Part shown: piece after piece, positions 34,787-42,774 of the stretch
How positions within the stretch are numbered: the stretch's first letter is position 1
Layout of the letters: each line of letters opens with the position of its first letter
NCBI GenBank assembly: GCA_017441925.1
Contig: JAFRUE010000007.1
Coordinates: 62,001 to 126,000 of the forward strand
Direction of reading: 5' to 3'
Source of the DNA: Bacillota bacterium
GTDB taxonomy: Bacteria; Bacillota; Clostridia; Lachnospirales; Bianqueaceae
DNA: 64,000 bases
The notes under the pieces: generated by a model
Seen by the model: the letters and a program-made list of their open reading frames with translations, nothing else
Database searches by the model: none
Told to the model about the DNA's origin: nothing
Program-made: the position numbers and the translations under genes

Positions 34787-35356
34787 ATGAGCAAATTAGA
34801 CAATTTCTTAGCGAAGATCGGATGGCAGTCCGTACCGGCTGAAGAGCAGGAAACGTACAAAGAGCCCAAGAGCGCGGTCTATTCTCCGTCAGGGGCCTAC
34901 CGCGGCAATTCCGATTCTGAGATTCATCTTACTTTTGACGAGCCGGAGGGAAATATCGTGAGAAGCAGTGTGCCGCGGCCCAGACCGCAGGAGACATATA
35001 ATGAGGACCGGACATCTTCAGGAGCCAAGGTCGTGAATCTGCATGCAAACGTGCAGATGGAAGTCGTCGTCGCGAGCCCGGAGTCTTTTGACGAGGCTAA
35101 AGGCATCTCGGACGATCTGCGCAACAATAAACCGGTCGTTATCAATCTTGAGTTTGTCGAGCATCCGATCGCGCAGCGGATCACGGATTTCCTGTGCGGA
35201 GCATGCTATGCGATGGGCGGGAACGTCCAGCAGATCGCGGACAAAATCTACATGATCGCGCCGGGCAACGTCGATATCGCCGCCAGCTCGGATTTCCGCA
35301 GAACGCTGCAGAACGAGAGCGGACTTGTCTTCCCGTGGGGAAGGGAACAGCAATAA
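34787..35356 (+). CDS. sepF: Cell division protein SepF
   Basis: A protein of 189 residues. An N-terminal amphipathic region (SKLDNFLAKIGW) for membrane contact, a variable linker, and a C-terminal SepF domain with VVNLHANVQMEVVVASPESF, NNKPVVINLEFVEHPIAQRITDFLCGACYAMGGN and the final YMIAPGNVDIA. SepF rings link FtsZ to the membrane at the division site. I chose ATG 34787 with GAGGAGAAAGG upstream. It precedes ylmH, as in other Firmicutes; the usual ylmG and divIVA between these genes are absent. Confidence 0.93.
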   Translation: MSKLDNFLAKIGWQSVPAEEQETYKEPKSAVYSPSGAYRGNSDSEIHLTFDEPEGNIVRSSVPRPRPQETYNEDRTSSGAKVVNLHANVQMEVVVASPESFDEAKGISDDLRNNKPVVINLEFVEHPIAQRITDFLCGACYAMGGNVQQIADKIYMIAPGNVDIAASSDFRRTLQNESGLVFPWGREQQ

Positions 35357-35380
35357 GGCGGTCTGTCTGCCGGCATCATA

Positions 35381-36145
35381 ATGGATAATAAAGATACCAG
35401 AACGCTTGAGAACCGGTTCGCGGATCTCGCGGCGCGGGCGGAGCGGACCGGATATCCGCAGTTTACGGATTTCCTGGATACTGCGGAGCAGGACATTCTG
35501 GACCGCATGCAGAGGAGATTCGCGCCTGTCCGGGTCGCTTTGAGCGGAGGATATGAAGGGGCGGAGAGGCGGATCGCGTCTTTCTGTCCTTCTTTTATGC
35601 AGGATGAGGAAGTGTACTATCCGTACGTGTGTCTGAAGATCGAACTCGCGGACGCGCGCTTCCTCAGGAAAAAACCGCAGCACCGGGATTATCTCGGCGC
35701 GGTCCTCGGGTGCGGCATCGAGCGGAAAATGACGGGAGACATCCTTGTCGTTGAGGACGGCGCGGTCATCTTCCTGATGCAGGAGATGGAACAGTATCTG
35801 ACGGATTCGTTGACCGGAGTCGGGGCGGCGGACGTAAGGATCGAGCCGTTTACCGGAGATCCGGAACAGCTTGGCGGAGACGGCAAAGAAGTCGTGATCA
35901 GTGTGGCTTCCATGCGGCTTGACGCTGTGCTGGCGCACGGATTCGGTGCGAGCCGGGGCGATGCTGCGGACTGGATCCGGCAGGGCAGGGTTCAGATCAA
36001 TCACAGGGAATGCACAAAAGCTGATACCGTGATTACAGAGGGTCAGATCCTGACCGTGCGCGGCAGGGGCAGGCTTAAGATCGGCACGCAGAAAGGCGTT
36101 TCCAAATCCGGCAGGATCCAGATCACGGCCAGACGGTTCACGTGA
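35381..36145 (+). CDS. ylmH: YlmH-type S4-domain RNA-binding protein
   Basis: A protein of 254 residues. The N- and middle parts match YlmH (FTDFLDTAEQ, HRDYLGAVLGCGIERKMTGDILV), and the C-terminal S4 domain is visible from SMRLDAVLAHGFGASRGDAADWIRQGRVQIN. YlmH homologues bind ribosomal RNA and have been linked to ribosome quality control. It sits in the conserved order sepF-ylmH-lspA-rluD. The ribosome site is weak. Confidence 0.9.
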   Translation: MDNKDTRTLENRFADLAARAERTGYPQFTDFLDTAEQDILDRMQRRFAPVRVALSGGYEGAERRIASFCPSFMQDEEVYYPYVCLKIELADARFLRKKPQHRDYLGAVLGCGIERKMTGDILVVEDGAVIFLMQEMEQYLTDSLTGVGAADVRIEPFTGDPEQLGGDGKEVVISVASMRLDAVLAHGFGASRGDAADWIRQGRVQINHRECTKADTVITEGQILTVRGRGRLKIGTQKGVSKSGRIQITARRFT

Positions 36146-36205
36146 AGGAACGGCCGGAGAGGAACGGGACAGTTATTTATCAGACAGGTTAAGGAGGATG
36201 GTACC

Positions 36206-36739
36206 GTGGACACAGATATGCGTACCCGCAGGATCCTGCAGATCGTTTTTTTCATCGTGGGCACAGCGCTTCTTACGATAGCGGACTACGAGATCAAGCA
36301 ATGGGCCATAAGATCGCTTAAGGACGCTTCAGCGATCGATGTGATCCCGGGAGTGTTCCGGTTCTCTTATGTGGAAAACAGAGGCGCGGCGTTCGGGATC
36401 TTTCAGGGGAAATCGTTGATCCTTGGGATCTTCTCGGTCATCGTCGGCGTACTGATCGGTTATTTGTATTTCAAAGCGGTGCCGGAACGCAAGAACTGGC
36501 TGCTGGAACTGTCTCTGCTTCTGATTTTTGCAGGAGCGGCCGGCAATCAGATCGACCGTCTGACACAAGGATATGTCGTCGATATGTTTGAATTCTACTG
36601 GTTTTCGTTCCCGGTCTTCAATTTCGCGGATACATTGATCACGATCGGAGCGGTCCTTTTCGGACTGTTTGCCATTATCCGGCCAAAACAGCTGGATCAG
36701 CTGTTTGAAGGACGTAAGAAAGGTGATCGGAATGGATGA
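36206..36739 (+). CDS. lspA: Lipoprotein signal peptidase II
   Basis: A protein of 177 residues with four transmembrane segments. The catalytic Asp pair lies in GNQIDRLTQGYVVD near residue 112 and FNFADTLITIG near 135; VENRGAAFGIF near residue 51 is also typical. It removes signal peptides from prolipoproteins; several lipoprotein substrates are encoded in this window. The start is GTG with AAGGAGG upstream. It overlaps the pseudouridine synthase gene by eight bases. Confidence 0.95.
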   Translation: MDTDMRTRRILQIVFFIVGTALLTIADYEIKQWAIRSLKDASAIDVIPGVFRFSYVENRGAAFGIFQGKSLILGIFSVIVGVLIGYLYFKAVPERKNWLLELSLLLIFAGAAGNQIDRLTQGYVVDMFEFYWFSFPVFNFADTLITIGAVLFGLFAIIRPKQLDQLFEGRKKGDRNG

Positions 36740-37697
36740 AGTCATCCGTGTCAGAGCAGAAGCGGCTGACGCCGGATTGAGGCTCGACAGGTTTCTGGCG
36801 GATGCCGTGCCGGATCTGTCCCGAAGCCGTATTCAGAAACTGCTGGACGAGGGAAGGATCACGTCGACGGCTGCTGTTACCGGTTCCGGGGAAACAGCGG
36901 GTCTGAAAGCGCGGGACAAGGTCCGTGAGGGCGATCTGTATGTTATTTCCCTACCGGAGCCGCAGGCGCTTGAAGCGCGGCCGGAAGATATTCCGCTGGA
37001 TATCGTTTATGAAGATGAGGATCTGATCGTTGTGAATAAGCCGAAAGGCATGGTCGTGCATCCTGCGCCGGGCAATGAGACCGGAACGCTGGTCAACGCG
37101 CTGCTGTATCATTTCGGAGACGGTCTGTCCGGTATAAACGGCGTGCTGCGGCCCGGAATCGTTCACCGGATCGATAAGGACACAGCAGGGCTCCTGGTCG
37201 TGTGCAAAACGGACCGCGCGCACCGCGGGATGGCGGAGATGCTGGCAGTACACGATATAGAGAGGGCTTATCACGCGATCGTTTACGGGAATTTCCAGCT
37301 GGATGAGGGGACCGTGGACGCGCCGATCGGCCGTGATCCGAGGGACCGCAAACGGATGGCTGTCTGTGAGGACGGCAAAAGGGCGGTCACGCATTATAGG
37401 GTCCTGGAACGCTTTGGCAATTTTACTTATATTGAGGCAAGACTCGAGACAGGCCGTACTCATCAGATCCGCGTACATATGCGCAGTATCGGGCATCCGC
37501 TGCTGGGCGATCCTGTCTATGGACCGAAAGAGTCTCCCAGGATCCCGGGTATCAAGGGGACGGATCTGGACGGCCAACTGCTGGTAGCAAAGGTTCTTGG
37601 ATTCATTCACCCGGTCACGGGTGAGACGATGCGTTTTGAGACAGGACTGCCGGATACGTTCCGGCGGGTGCTGGACGCGCTGCGGAAAGGAAGATAA
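36732..37697 (+). CDS. RluA/RluD-family pseudouridine synthase
   Basis: A protein of 321 residues. An N-terminal S4 domain (LRLDRFLADAVPDLSRSRIQKLLDEG) precedes the catalytic domain with the signature PGIVHRIDKDTAGLLVVCKT, which contains the catalytic Asp, and GRTHQIRVHMRSIGHPLLGD. In the sepF-lspA context it is the gene usually called rluD or ylyB, which modifies 23S rRNA uridines; exact target unproven. I chose ATG 36732, overlapping the end of lspA. Confidence 0.93.
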   Translation: MDEVIRVRAEAADAGLRLDRFLADAVPDLSRSRIQKLLDEGRITSTAAVTGSGETAGLKARDKVREGDLYVISLPEPQALEARPEDIPLDIVYEDEDLIVVNKPKGMVVHPAPGNETGTLVNALLYHFGDGLSGINGVLRPGIVHRIDKDTAGLLVVCKTDRAHRGMAEMLAVHDIERAYHAIVYGNFQLDEGTVDAPIGRDPRDRKRMAVCEDGKRAVTHYRVLERFGNFTYIEARLETGRTHQIRVHMRSIGHPLLGDPVYGPKESPRIPGIKGTDLDGQLLVAKVLGFIHPVTGETMRFETGLPDTFRRVLDALRKGR

Positions 37698-37699
37698 AA

Positions 37700-38431
37700 A
37701 TGACGGCAAGAGAGCAGTTGAGGGAGTGGCTCTTAGAGAGCCGGAAGGCCGTATTTTTCGGCGGAGCAGGAGTGTCTACTGAGAGCGGGATCCCGGATTT
37801 CCGCTCCAAGAACGGAATCTACAGAACGATCAGCAAGTACGGTGTACCGCCGGAACAGATCCTGTCGCACACGTATTTTGTGCATTATCCGGAGACTTTC
37901 TACGAGTATTACCGGGAGAATCTGATCTATCCGGACGCGGAGCCAAACGCGGCGCATAAAGGGCTTGTATACTGGGAAAAGGCAGGTCATCTGAAGGCTG
38001 TCGTTACGCAGAATATCGACGGTCTGCATCAGAAAGCCGGAAGCACCAATGTCTATGAACTGCATGGTTCTGTTCTCCGTAATTATTGTCTGAAATGCAG
38101 GCGTAAGTACGGGCTTGAGATCATAACGGAAACGAAGGGTGTTCCGGTCTGTCCGCATTGCGGGGGACAGATTAGGCCGGACGTTGTTCTCTATGAGGAA
38201 GGTCTGGACGATAAGGTCATCACCGGCAGCGTCAAAGCGATCGAGCACGCGGACCTTCTGATCGTCGGAGGAACGTCTCTCGCGGTCTATCCTGCTGCAG
38301 GCCTGATCCGGTATTTCCGCGGCAGTCATCTTGTGCTGGTGAACAGGGATGAGACGCCCTATGACCGGAACGCGGATCTCGTGATCCATGAGAACATCGG
38401 AGAAGTTTTCGCAGAGATCAGCCATGACTGA
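37700..38431 (+). CDS. cobB: NAD-dependent protein deacylase (sirtuin)
   Basis: A protein of 243 residues with the sirtuin core: FFGGAGVSTESGIPDFRSK near residue 20, TQNIDGLHQKAG near 100, the catalytic His in ELHGSV near 118 and a zinc site with two Cys pairs (CLKC and CPHC). It removes acyl groups from lysines using NAD. It begins two bases after the pseudouridine synthase stop and shares that transcript. Confidence 0.93.
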   Translation: MTAREQLREWLLESRKAVFFGGAGVSTESGIPDFRSKNGIYRTISKYGVPPEQILSHTYFVHYPETFYEYYRENLIYPDAEPNAAHKGLVYWEKAGHLKAVVTQNIDGLHQKAGSTNVYELHGSVLRNYCLKCRRKYGLEIITETKGVPVCPHCGGQIRPDVVLYEEGLDDKVITGSVKAIEHADLLIVGGTSLAVYPAAGLIRYFRGSHLVLVNRDETPYDRNADLVIHENIGEVFAEISHD

Positions 38432-38497
38432 GTCCGCTGCGGACAGTCCGGTCGTGAATGGGCGGGCACGGATAATTCTCTGAAAGGAGCATGCGGC

Positions 38498-39700
38498 ATG
38501 GAGTTCAAGGATACACGGCAGGTCACGGTCCGGGAGCCGTATGACGTCATCGTTGTGGGCGGCGGGATCGCGGGAGTCGCCGCGGCGGTATCTGCCGCGC
38601 GTAACGGAGCCAATACACTGCTGCTGGAGAAGCAGGTCAATCTCGGCGGGCTTGCGACAGTAGGCCTGATCAGTTGGTACGAACCGCTTTGCGACGGCGA
38701 AGGGAAACAGATGATCTACGGGATCGGCGAAGAGCTGATCCGTCTTTCGGTCCGTTACGGATATGAAGATCTGCCGGAGAAATGGGGCGGACAGAGCAAT
38801 AATAAACATAAGAACGGACGTTTCTCTGCACATTATTCGCCGACGGTCTTTGCTCTGGCTCTCGACGAATATGTGCGGGAGAGCGGCGTGAAGCTGCTTC
38901 TGGACGTGCTGGCGGTCTGGCCGGTAATGGACGGAAAGGTATGTCTCGGCGTGATGACAGAAACGGCATCCGGACGCGAGTTTTTCCCTGCAGGATGCAT
39001 CGTGGATGCTACAGGTGATGCCGCGATAGCCTGCCGGGCGGGGATCCCGACCGAGGAGGGCGAGAGCTATCTGACCTATATCGCGCATGGATTTGACCGG
39101 AAGACCCTGGCAGAGCATGATGAGACACGCGATATGCTGGATCTTCGCAAATGGATCGGAGTCGGCAGCGATCTGTACGGCAACGGCCATCCTGCGGATG
39201 TGAGGAAGTTCCACGGCATCACATCCGATGAGGAGAACCGTTATCTTGCCGAAGGGAAAAGCCGCCTGCTGGACAGGATCCGCAGTTGGGACAAATCTTC
39301 CTTTGATCTGACCATGATACCGACAATGCCGCAGTACCGTAAGATCCGCCGCATCGTGGGCAGAGTCACGCTGACCGGGGATGAAGAAGGCAGGAACTGT
39401 CCCGAGAGTGTCGGACGTTTTGGCGATTTCCGCACATTCGGGAGGCGTTTTGAACTGCCTTATGGCACGCTTTATCATCCCGACTGGCCGAATATCCTCA
39501 CCGCGGGCAGAGTCATTTCGGCCGGCGGCGATGGATGGGAGCTGGTGCGGGTGATACCGGTCTGCGCCGTTTCGGGCGAAGCGGCAGGAGCCGCCGCGTC
39601 GCTGGTTTCGGTGCGGAAGGAAAGTGTGGACAGTCTGCCGGTCTCAGCGGTGCAGGAACGGCTTATGACAGCAGGTGTCAGGCTTCATATCAACGATTAA
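38498..39700 (+). CDS. FAD-dependent oxidoreductase
   Basis: A protein of 400 residues with an N-terminal FAD-binding Rossmann motif VIVVGGGIAGVAAAVSAARNG (residues 14 on), the EKQ segment and GGLATVG typical of the FAD-dependent oxidoreductases found in carbohydrate-active loci (PF12831-like), and a C-terminal NILTAGRVISAGGDGWELVRVI segment. There is no signal peptide. Substrate unknown. Good AAAGGAG site. It follows the sirtuin by 66 bases. Confidence 0.8.
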   Translation: MEFKDTRQVTVREPYDVIVVGGGIAGVAAAVSAARNGANTLLLEKQVNLGGLATVGLISWYEPLCDGEGKQMIYGIGEELIRLSVRYGYEDLPEKWGGQSNNKHKNGRFSAHYSPTVFALALDEYVRESGVKLLLDVLAVWPVMDGKVCLGVMTETASGREFFPAGCIVDATGDAAIACRAGIPTEEGESYLTYIAHGFDRKTLAEHDETRDMLDLRKWIGVGSDLYGNGHPADVRKFHGITSDEENRYLAEGKSRLLDRIRSWDKSSFDLTMIPTMPQYRKIRRIVGRVTLTGDEEGRNCPESVGRFGDFRTFGRRFELPYGTLYHPDWPNILTAGRVISAGGDGWELVRVIPVCAVSGEAAGAAASLVSVRKESVDSLPVSAVQERLMTAGVRLHIND

Positions 39701-39739
39701 TACAGACCATACGGGGACGGAACGGAGAGTGCAACAGTC

Positions 39740-40132
39740 ATGAAGAGAATAACCGCACTGATGCTTGCGATGGTGCTGATCTTTACGGCAGCCGGCTGCA
39801 GCAGCTATATATCCAGCTATACAGCCGTCGGTTTTGTTCATTCGAACAGCTCGAAATCAGCCTTCATGAATTTCTTTTCTTTTAAAGGCAGGATGGTGTT
39901 TCGGCTGAAGAGTACCGGCGAAGGCGACATCAAATATACGGCTAAACTGGAATCCGGGAAAGCCGCCGTATACTACGATTACAACGGAACGAAGCTGGAG
40001 CTGTTCTCCGCAAGCGGTGGGGATGAGATCGACTCCCGCGGCGGCTATATCGAAAAAGGGACAGTTTACATCATCGTCGAGACGGACGGGCAGTGTAAGA
40101 ATGGTGAGTTCCGGTTCAGTGTAGGCGGGTAA
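39740..40132 (+). CDS. Small lipoprotein of unknown function
   Basis: A protein of 130 residues with a signal peptide and lipobox TAAGC (Cys 20), followed by a short beta-rich domain. I recognise no family. It lies 39 bases after the FAD enzyme and ends at a strong terminator, so it is the last gene of that unit. Confidence 0.65.
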   Translation: MKRITALMLAMVLIFTAAGCSSYISSYTAVGFVHSNSSKSAFMNFFSFKGRMVFRLKSTGEGDIKYTAKLESGKAAVYYDYNGTKLELFSASGGDEIDSRGGYIEKGTVYIIVETDGQCKNGEFRFSVGG

Positions 40133-40153
40133 GAATAATACGACGATCCATAG

Positions 40154-40202
40154 AAAAACACGGCTATGCGGGAGCTTCAGGCTCATACACAGCCGTGTTT
40201 TT
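40154..40202. terminator. Bidirectional terminator
   Basis: AAAAACACGGCT and AGCCGTGTTTTT flank a 25-base loop that has its own small inverted repeat. It separates the plus-strand unit from the converging minus-strand VWA operon. Confidence 0.85.
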
Positions 40203-40259
40203 ATTTGTAAAACCTGTTTTTACAGAACTGTTTGACTCCGAATCGTTGAAGGAGTCTTT

Positions 40260-41060
40260 TTATCTGCGTTCCCGTATCTCGTATTTTTTAGTTGGAAACA
40301 CAGAATCCACTGCGAGCGACAATCCGACCAGCATAAGCAGGATAACCATCGCGCCTGACAGACTGCCGACTGCCCATCCGAGAGAGACGCCTTCCTGCAA
40401 TGCTCCAAGCACCAGCAAGATGATGAAACTGTTGCCAAGAATAATCAGAGAATTCAGCAGAAAATACTTTATCACGACATAGAGAAAAGATGTTTTGCCG
40501 GAAGAATATTTATGATAAGCTATGAGAATACCCGCAACCAGTGTTCCCAGGATAATCAGAATCGATAATACAATACTCCAGAACAGTCCGAAAAAGGATT
40601 GAACAGCGGCGAGGATCATTCCGCCTGCAAGAGAGGAGAGAATGACGGCAATGAAAGTTGAGAAGAAATACTTGATTTTGTCTTTGCTTTCTCCGTTTTT
40701 GTCCGCCCCGAGAAGCAGATGACAAAGCTCCTTGAAGAGATCAAGCAGTGCTGCGCTGTACAACAGTTTGGCCAGCTGATTTAAAAACAGTTCGACCGTC
40801 ATAGGATCCGGCTGCTTTTTATCATAAACAAGACTGTAAATGTTGGGAGCAACACCGTTAATTCTTCCGATAGCCTGGCATACGAGCTTAAAAACAGAAT
40901 CACCGAAGGGAAAGGACTTGACCAGAGCACTGATTGCCAGCGCAAACCATTTCTGTTCTCGTAAGGATTGAATGAAAACCGTAGCGATCAGAATGATAAC
41001 AATAAAAGTAATCAGTAATGCCCAAAACGGTTTTTTCTTAACGATATATCTTTCAGCCAT
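40260..41060 (-). CDS. Polytopic membrane protein of unknown family
   Basis: A protein of 266 residues with an N-terminal membrane segment (PFWALLITFIVIILIATVFI) and about four more in the C-terminal half. It carries no motif I recognise. It starts 36 bases after the VWA membrane protein on the same strand with a good AAAGGGAA site, so it is the second gene of that operon and probably a partner of the VWA/tubulin-like system. Confidence 0.6.
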   Translation of the reverse strand: MAERYIVKKKPFWALLITFIVIILIATVFIQSLREQKWFALAISALVKSFPFGDSVFKLVCQAIGRINGVAPNIYSLVYDKKQPDPMTVELFLNQLAKLLYSAALLDLFKELCHLLLGADKNGESKDKIKYFFSTFIAVILSSLAGGMILAAVQSFFGLFWSIVLSILIILGTLVAGILIAYHKYSSGKTSFLYVVIKYFLLNSLIILGNSFIILLVLGALQEGVSLGWAVGSLSGAMVILLMLVGLSLAVDSVFPTKKYEIRERR

Positions 41061-41096
41061 TTGAAGTTCCCTTTCTTTACAACAGATTCAAAGACT

Positions 41097-42482
41097 TTAT
41101 CTTATATCAGCCATCCGGCCGGGGTCGTATACCGGTTTGCCGGCAGCCGTGGCGGAATACAGGATCCACAGAATGAGCCACATCAGACCGGCTGAAGCAC
41201 CGAGTCCGGTGCTGAGCTCCATCAGCAGCGCACCGAGTAGGGAAGTGGCGCCAGTAGCCACAAGCAGCAGATTTGCCGTATCGGCATAACCGTAGGCTAC
41301 GAGTGCTCCAAGACCGATCACACAGCCCAGAATCGTCAGGAACAGGATTCTCAGGAAACCGTATAGCCAGCCGAGATGCGAGCTGTAACGGACCGAGAGA
41401 AGATCATGCGCAGAAGTCTTGACAGCGGCGGATTTCATCGCGGCGGAGAGTTCTGTCGCATCCGAAACATCGATATAGACACCGCCGGTCGATTCCGCGA
41501 TACTGCGCATCAGATTTTCATCGGCATCTCCCAGACCGACGGTGCTGACGCTGATCCGTGCTTTTGCATACTGTTTCAGGACAGGATTGATCGGGCGGAA
41601 GAGACCGATATCTCCGGCCACACCGTCCGTCAACAGGATGACACGCGGCGAATCTCCGCCTTTCCACACGCCGGACTGATAGTCTTCCAGAACCTGTTTC
41701 AGCGCGCCGCGGATCGCAGTCCCTCCGTCACTTGCGCCGGAAAGCTGCGGCAGGCCTTTGCCGACCGTTGTCATTGGCTGCAGCACGGTCGTATCGTTTG
41801 AGAAACCATACACCATATAGGGAAAATCAGAATCCATATCTCTGAGAACCTCACGGATCGCCGTGTATCGCTCTCCGTCGGGGTCATTTGCCGTCATGGA
41901 TCCGGAATCGTCGATGACAAAAACATATGAAGTCGGTCCGGCCTGTTTCGCTGACGCGCTCAGGCCGTACAGCCACTGGAAGAACGCCGCGAGGAAGAAA
42001 ACGATGACGGCTCCGGCCAGAAGGATCAATGCCGTAAGGCCTTTGTCGGGACTGCCGGTCAGCATGTTCTCTCGGAAGACCGCAGTGATATTGCTGAAGA
42101 TGAAAACCGTCAACACAACGATCACATAGAGGATCAGGAAGATCAGACCGATCAGCCAGGGACGGGAAGCGGTATCTACCATGCCGGAGTAGACAAGTGT
42201 TCCGATAAGCCAGGCAACAATGCCCGCTGCAAGTGTTATCAGGAGAAAGAGCCAGTTCATTTTGACGGAAACGCCGGCCGGGCTCCTGCCTCCGGATCGG
42301 CTGCTGTTGCTGCCGCGGCTGTATCCGCTGCGGTCAGAACTGCTGTTACGGCCATAACTGCCGCCGCGGTCATTCCCGTAATCCCGGCCGCGGCTTCTGG
42401 AGGAGCTCCGGGATCTGTTTCTGGAATCTGTAGAAGATCTCCAGTCGGATGAAGACCTGTTCCGTGAATCTCTGCCTGCCAT
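41097..42482 (-). CDS. VWA-domain membrane protein with an N-terminal Ser/Arg-rich tail
   Basis: A protein of 461 residues. Residues 1 to about 70 are a disordered Arg/Ser/Gly-rich tail. Three or so membrane segments follow (about 78-180), then a VWA domain with a complete metal site: VIDDSGSMTAND near residue 197, Thr in GGTAIRG near 265 and Asp in LLTDGVAGD near 300. Three more membrane segments end the protein. This topology puts the VWA domain on one face of the membrane between two hydrophobic blocks. I chose ATG 42482, after GAGGGT. It is divergent from the second VWA gene. Confidence 0.8.
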   Translation of the reverse strand: MAGRDSRNRSSSDWRSSTDSRNRSRSSSRSRGRDYGNDRGGSYGRNSSSDRSGYSRGSNSSRSGGRSPAGVSVKMNWLFLLITLAAGIVAWLIGTLVYSGMVDTASRPWLIGLIFLILYVIVVLTVFIFSNITAVFRENMLTGSPDKGLTALILLAGAVIVFFLAAFFQWLYGLSASAKQAGPTSYVFVIDDSGSMTANDPDGERYTAIREVLRDMDSDFPYMVYGFSNDTTVLQPMTTVGKGLPQLSGASDGGTAIRGALKQVLEDYQSGVWKGGDSPRVILLTDGVAGDIGLFRPINPVLKQYAKARISVSTVGLGDADENLMRSIAESTGGVYIDVSDATELSAAMKSAAVKTSAHDLLSVRYSSHLGWLYGFLRILFLTILGCVIGLGALVAYGYADTANLLLVATGATSLLGALLMELSTGLGASAGLMWLILWILYSATAAGKPVYDPGRMADIR

Positions 42483-42527
42483 ATCTGTACCCTCACTGTT
42501 TTGTTCGAATCTGTTTACTTGCTCGGT

Positions 42528-42556
42528 ATTATAGCAGATTCGGTTGCCAGTTGCAA
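42528..42556 (-). promoter_or_regulatory. Promoter of the VWA membrane protein operon
   Basis: TTGCAA, a 17-base spacer and TATAAT on the minus strand. Confidence 0.75.
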
Positions 42557-42668
42557 GCAAGGTTTACAATATGTGCATACTGCCGCCGGACTGTGTCAGA
42601 CAGCCGGTTTGAACAGTAATTCTGTAGAAAAAACTATAAAAATAATTATTGTCATCCACAGAAAAATA

Positions 42669-42697
42669 TTGCGTAAAAACATCTTTTTATGTATAAT
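42669..42697 (+). promoter_or_regulatory. Promoter of the VWA/tubulin-like operon
   Basis: TTGCGT, a 17-base spacer and TATAAT in an AT-rich stretch, about 80 bases before the start at 42775. Together with the promoter at 42528-42556 it makes a 170-base divergent control region; the stretch between them holds no gene. Confidence 0.7.
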
Positions 42698-42774
42698 ATA
42701 CTAGAGATATATTAGACAGAGTGAATGTTATAGGTGCAAAAACTGTCCCTGCTTTCACAGACAAGGAGGAAAAG

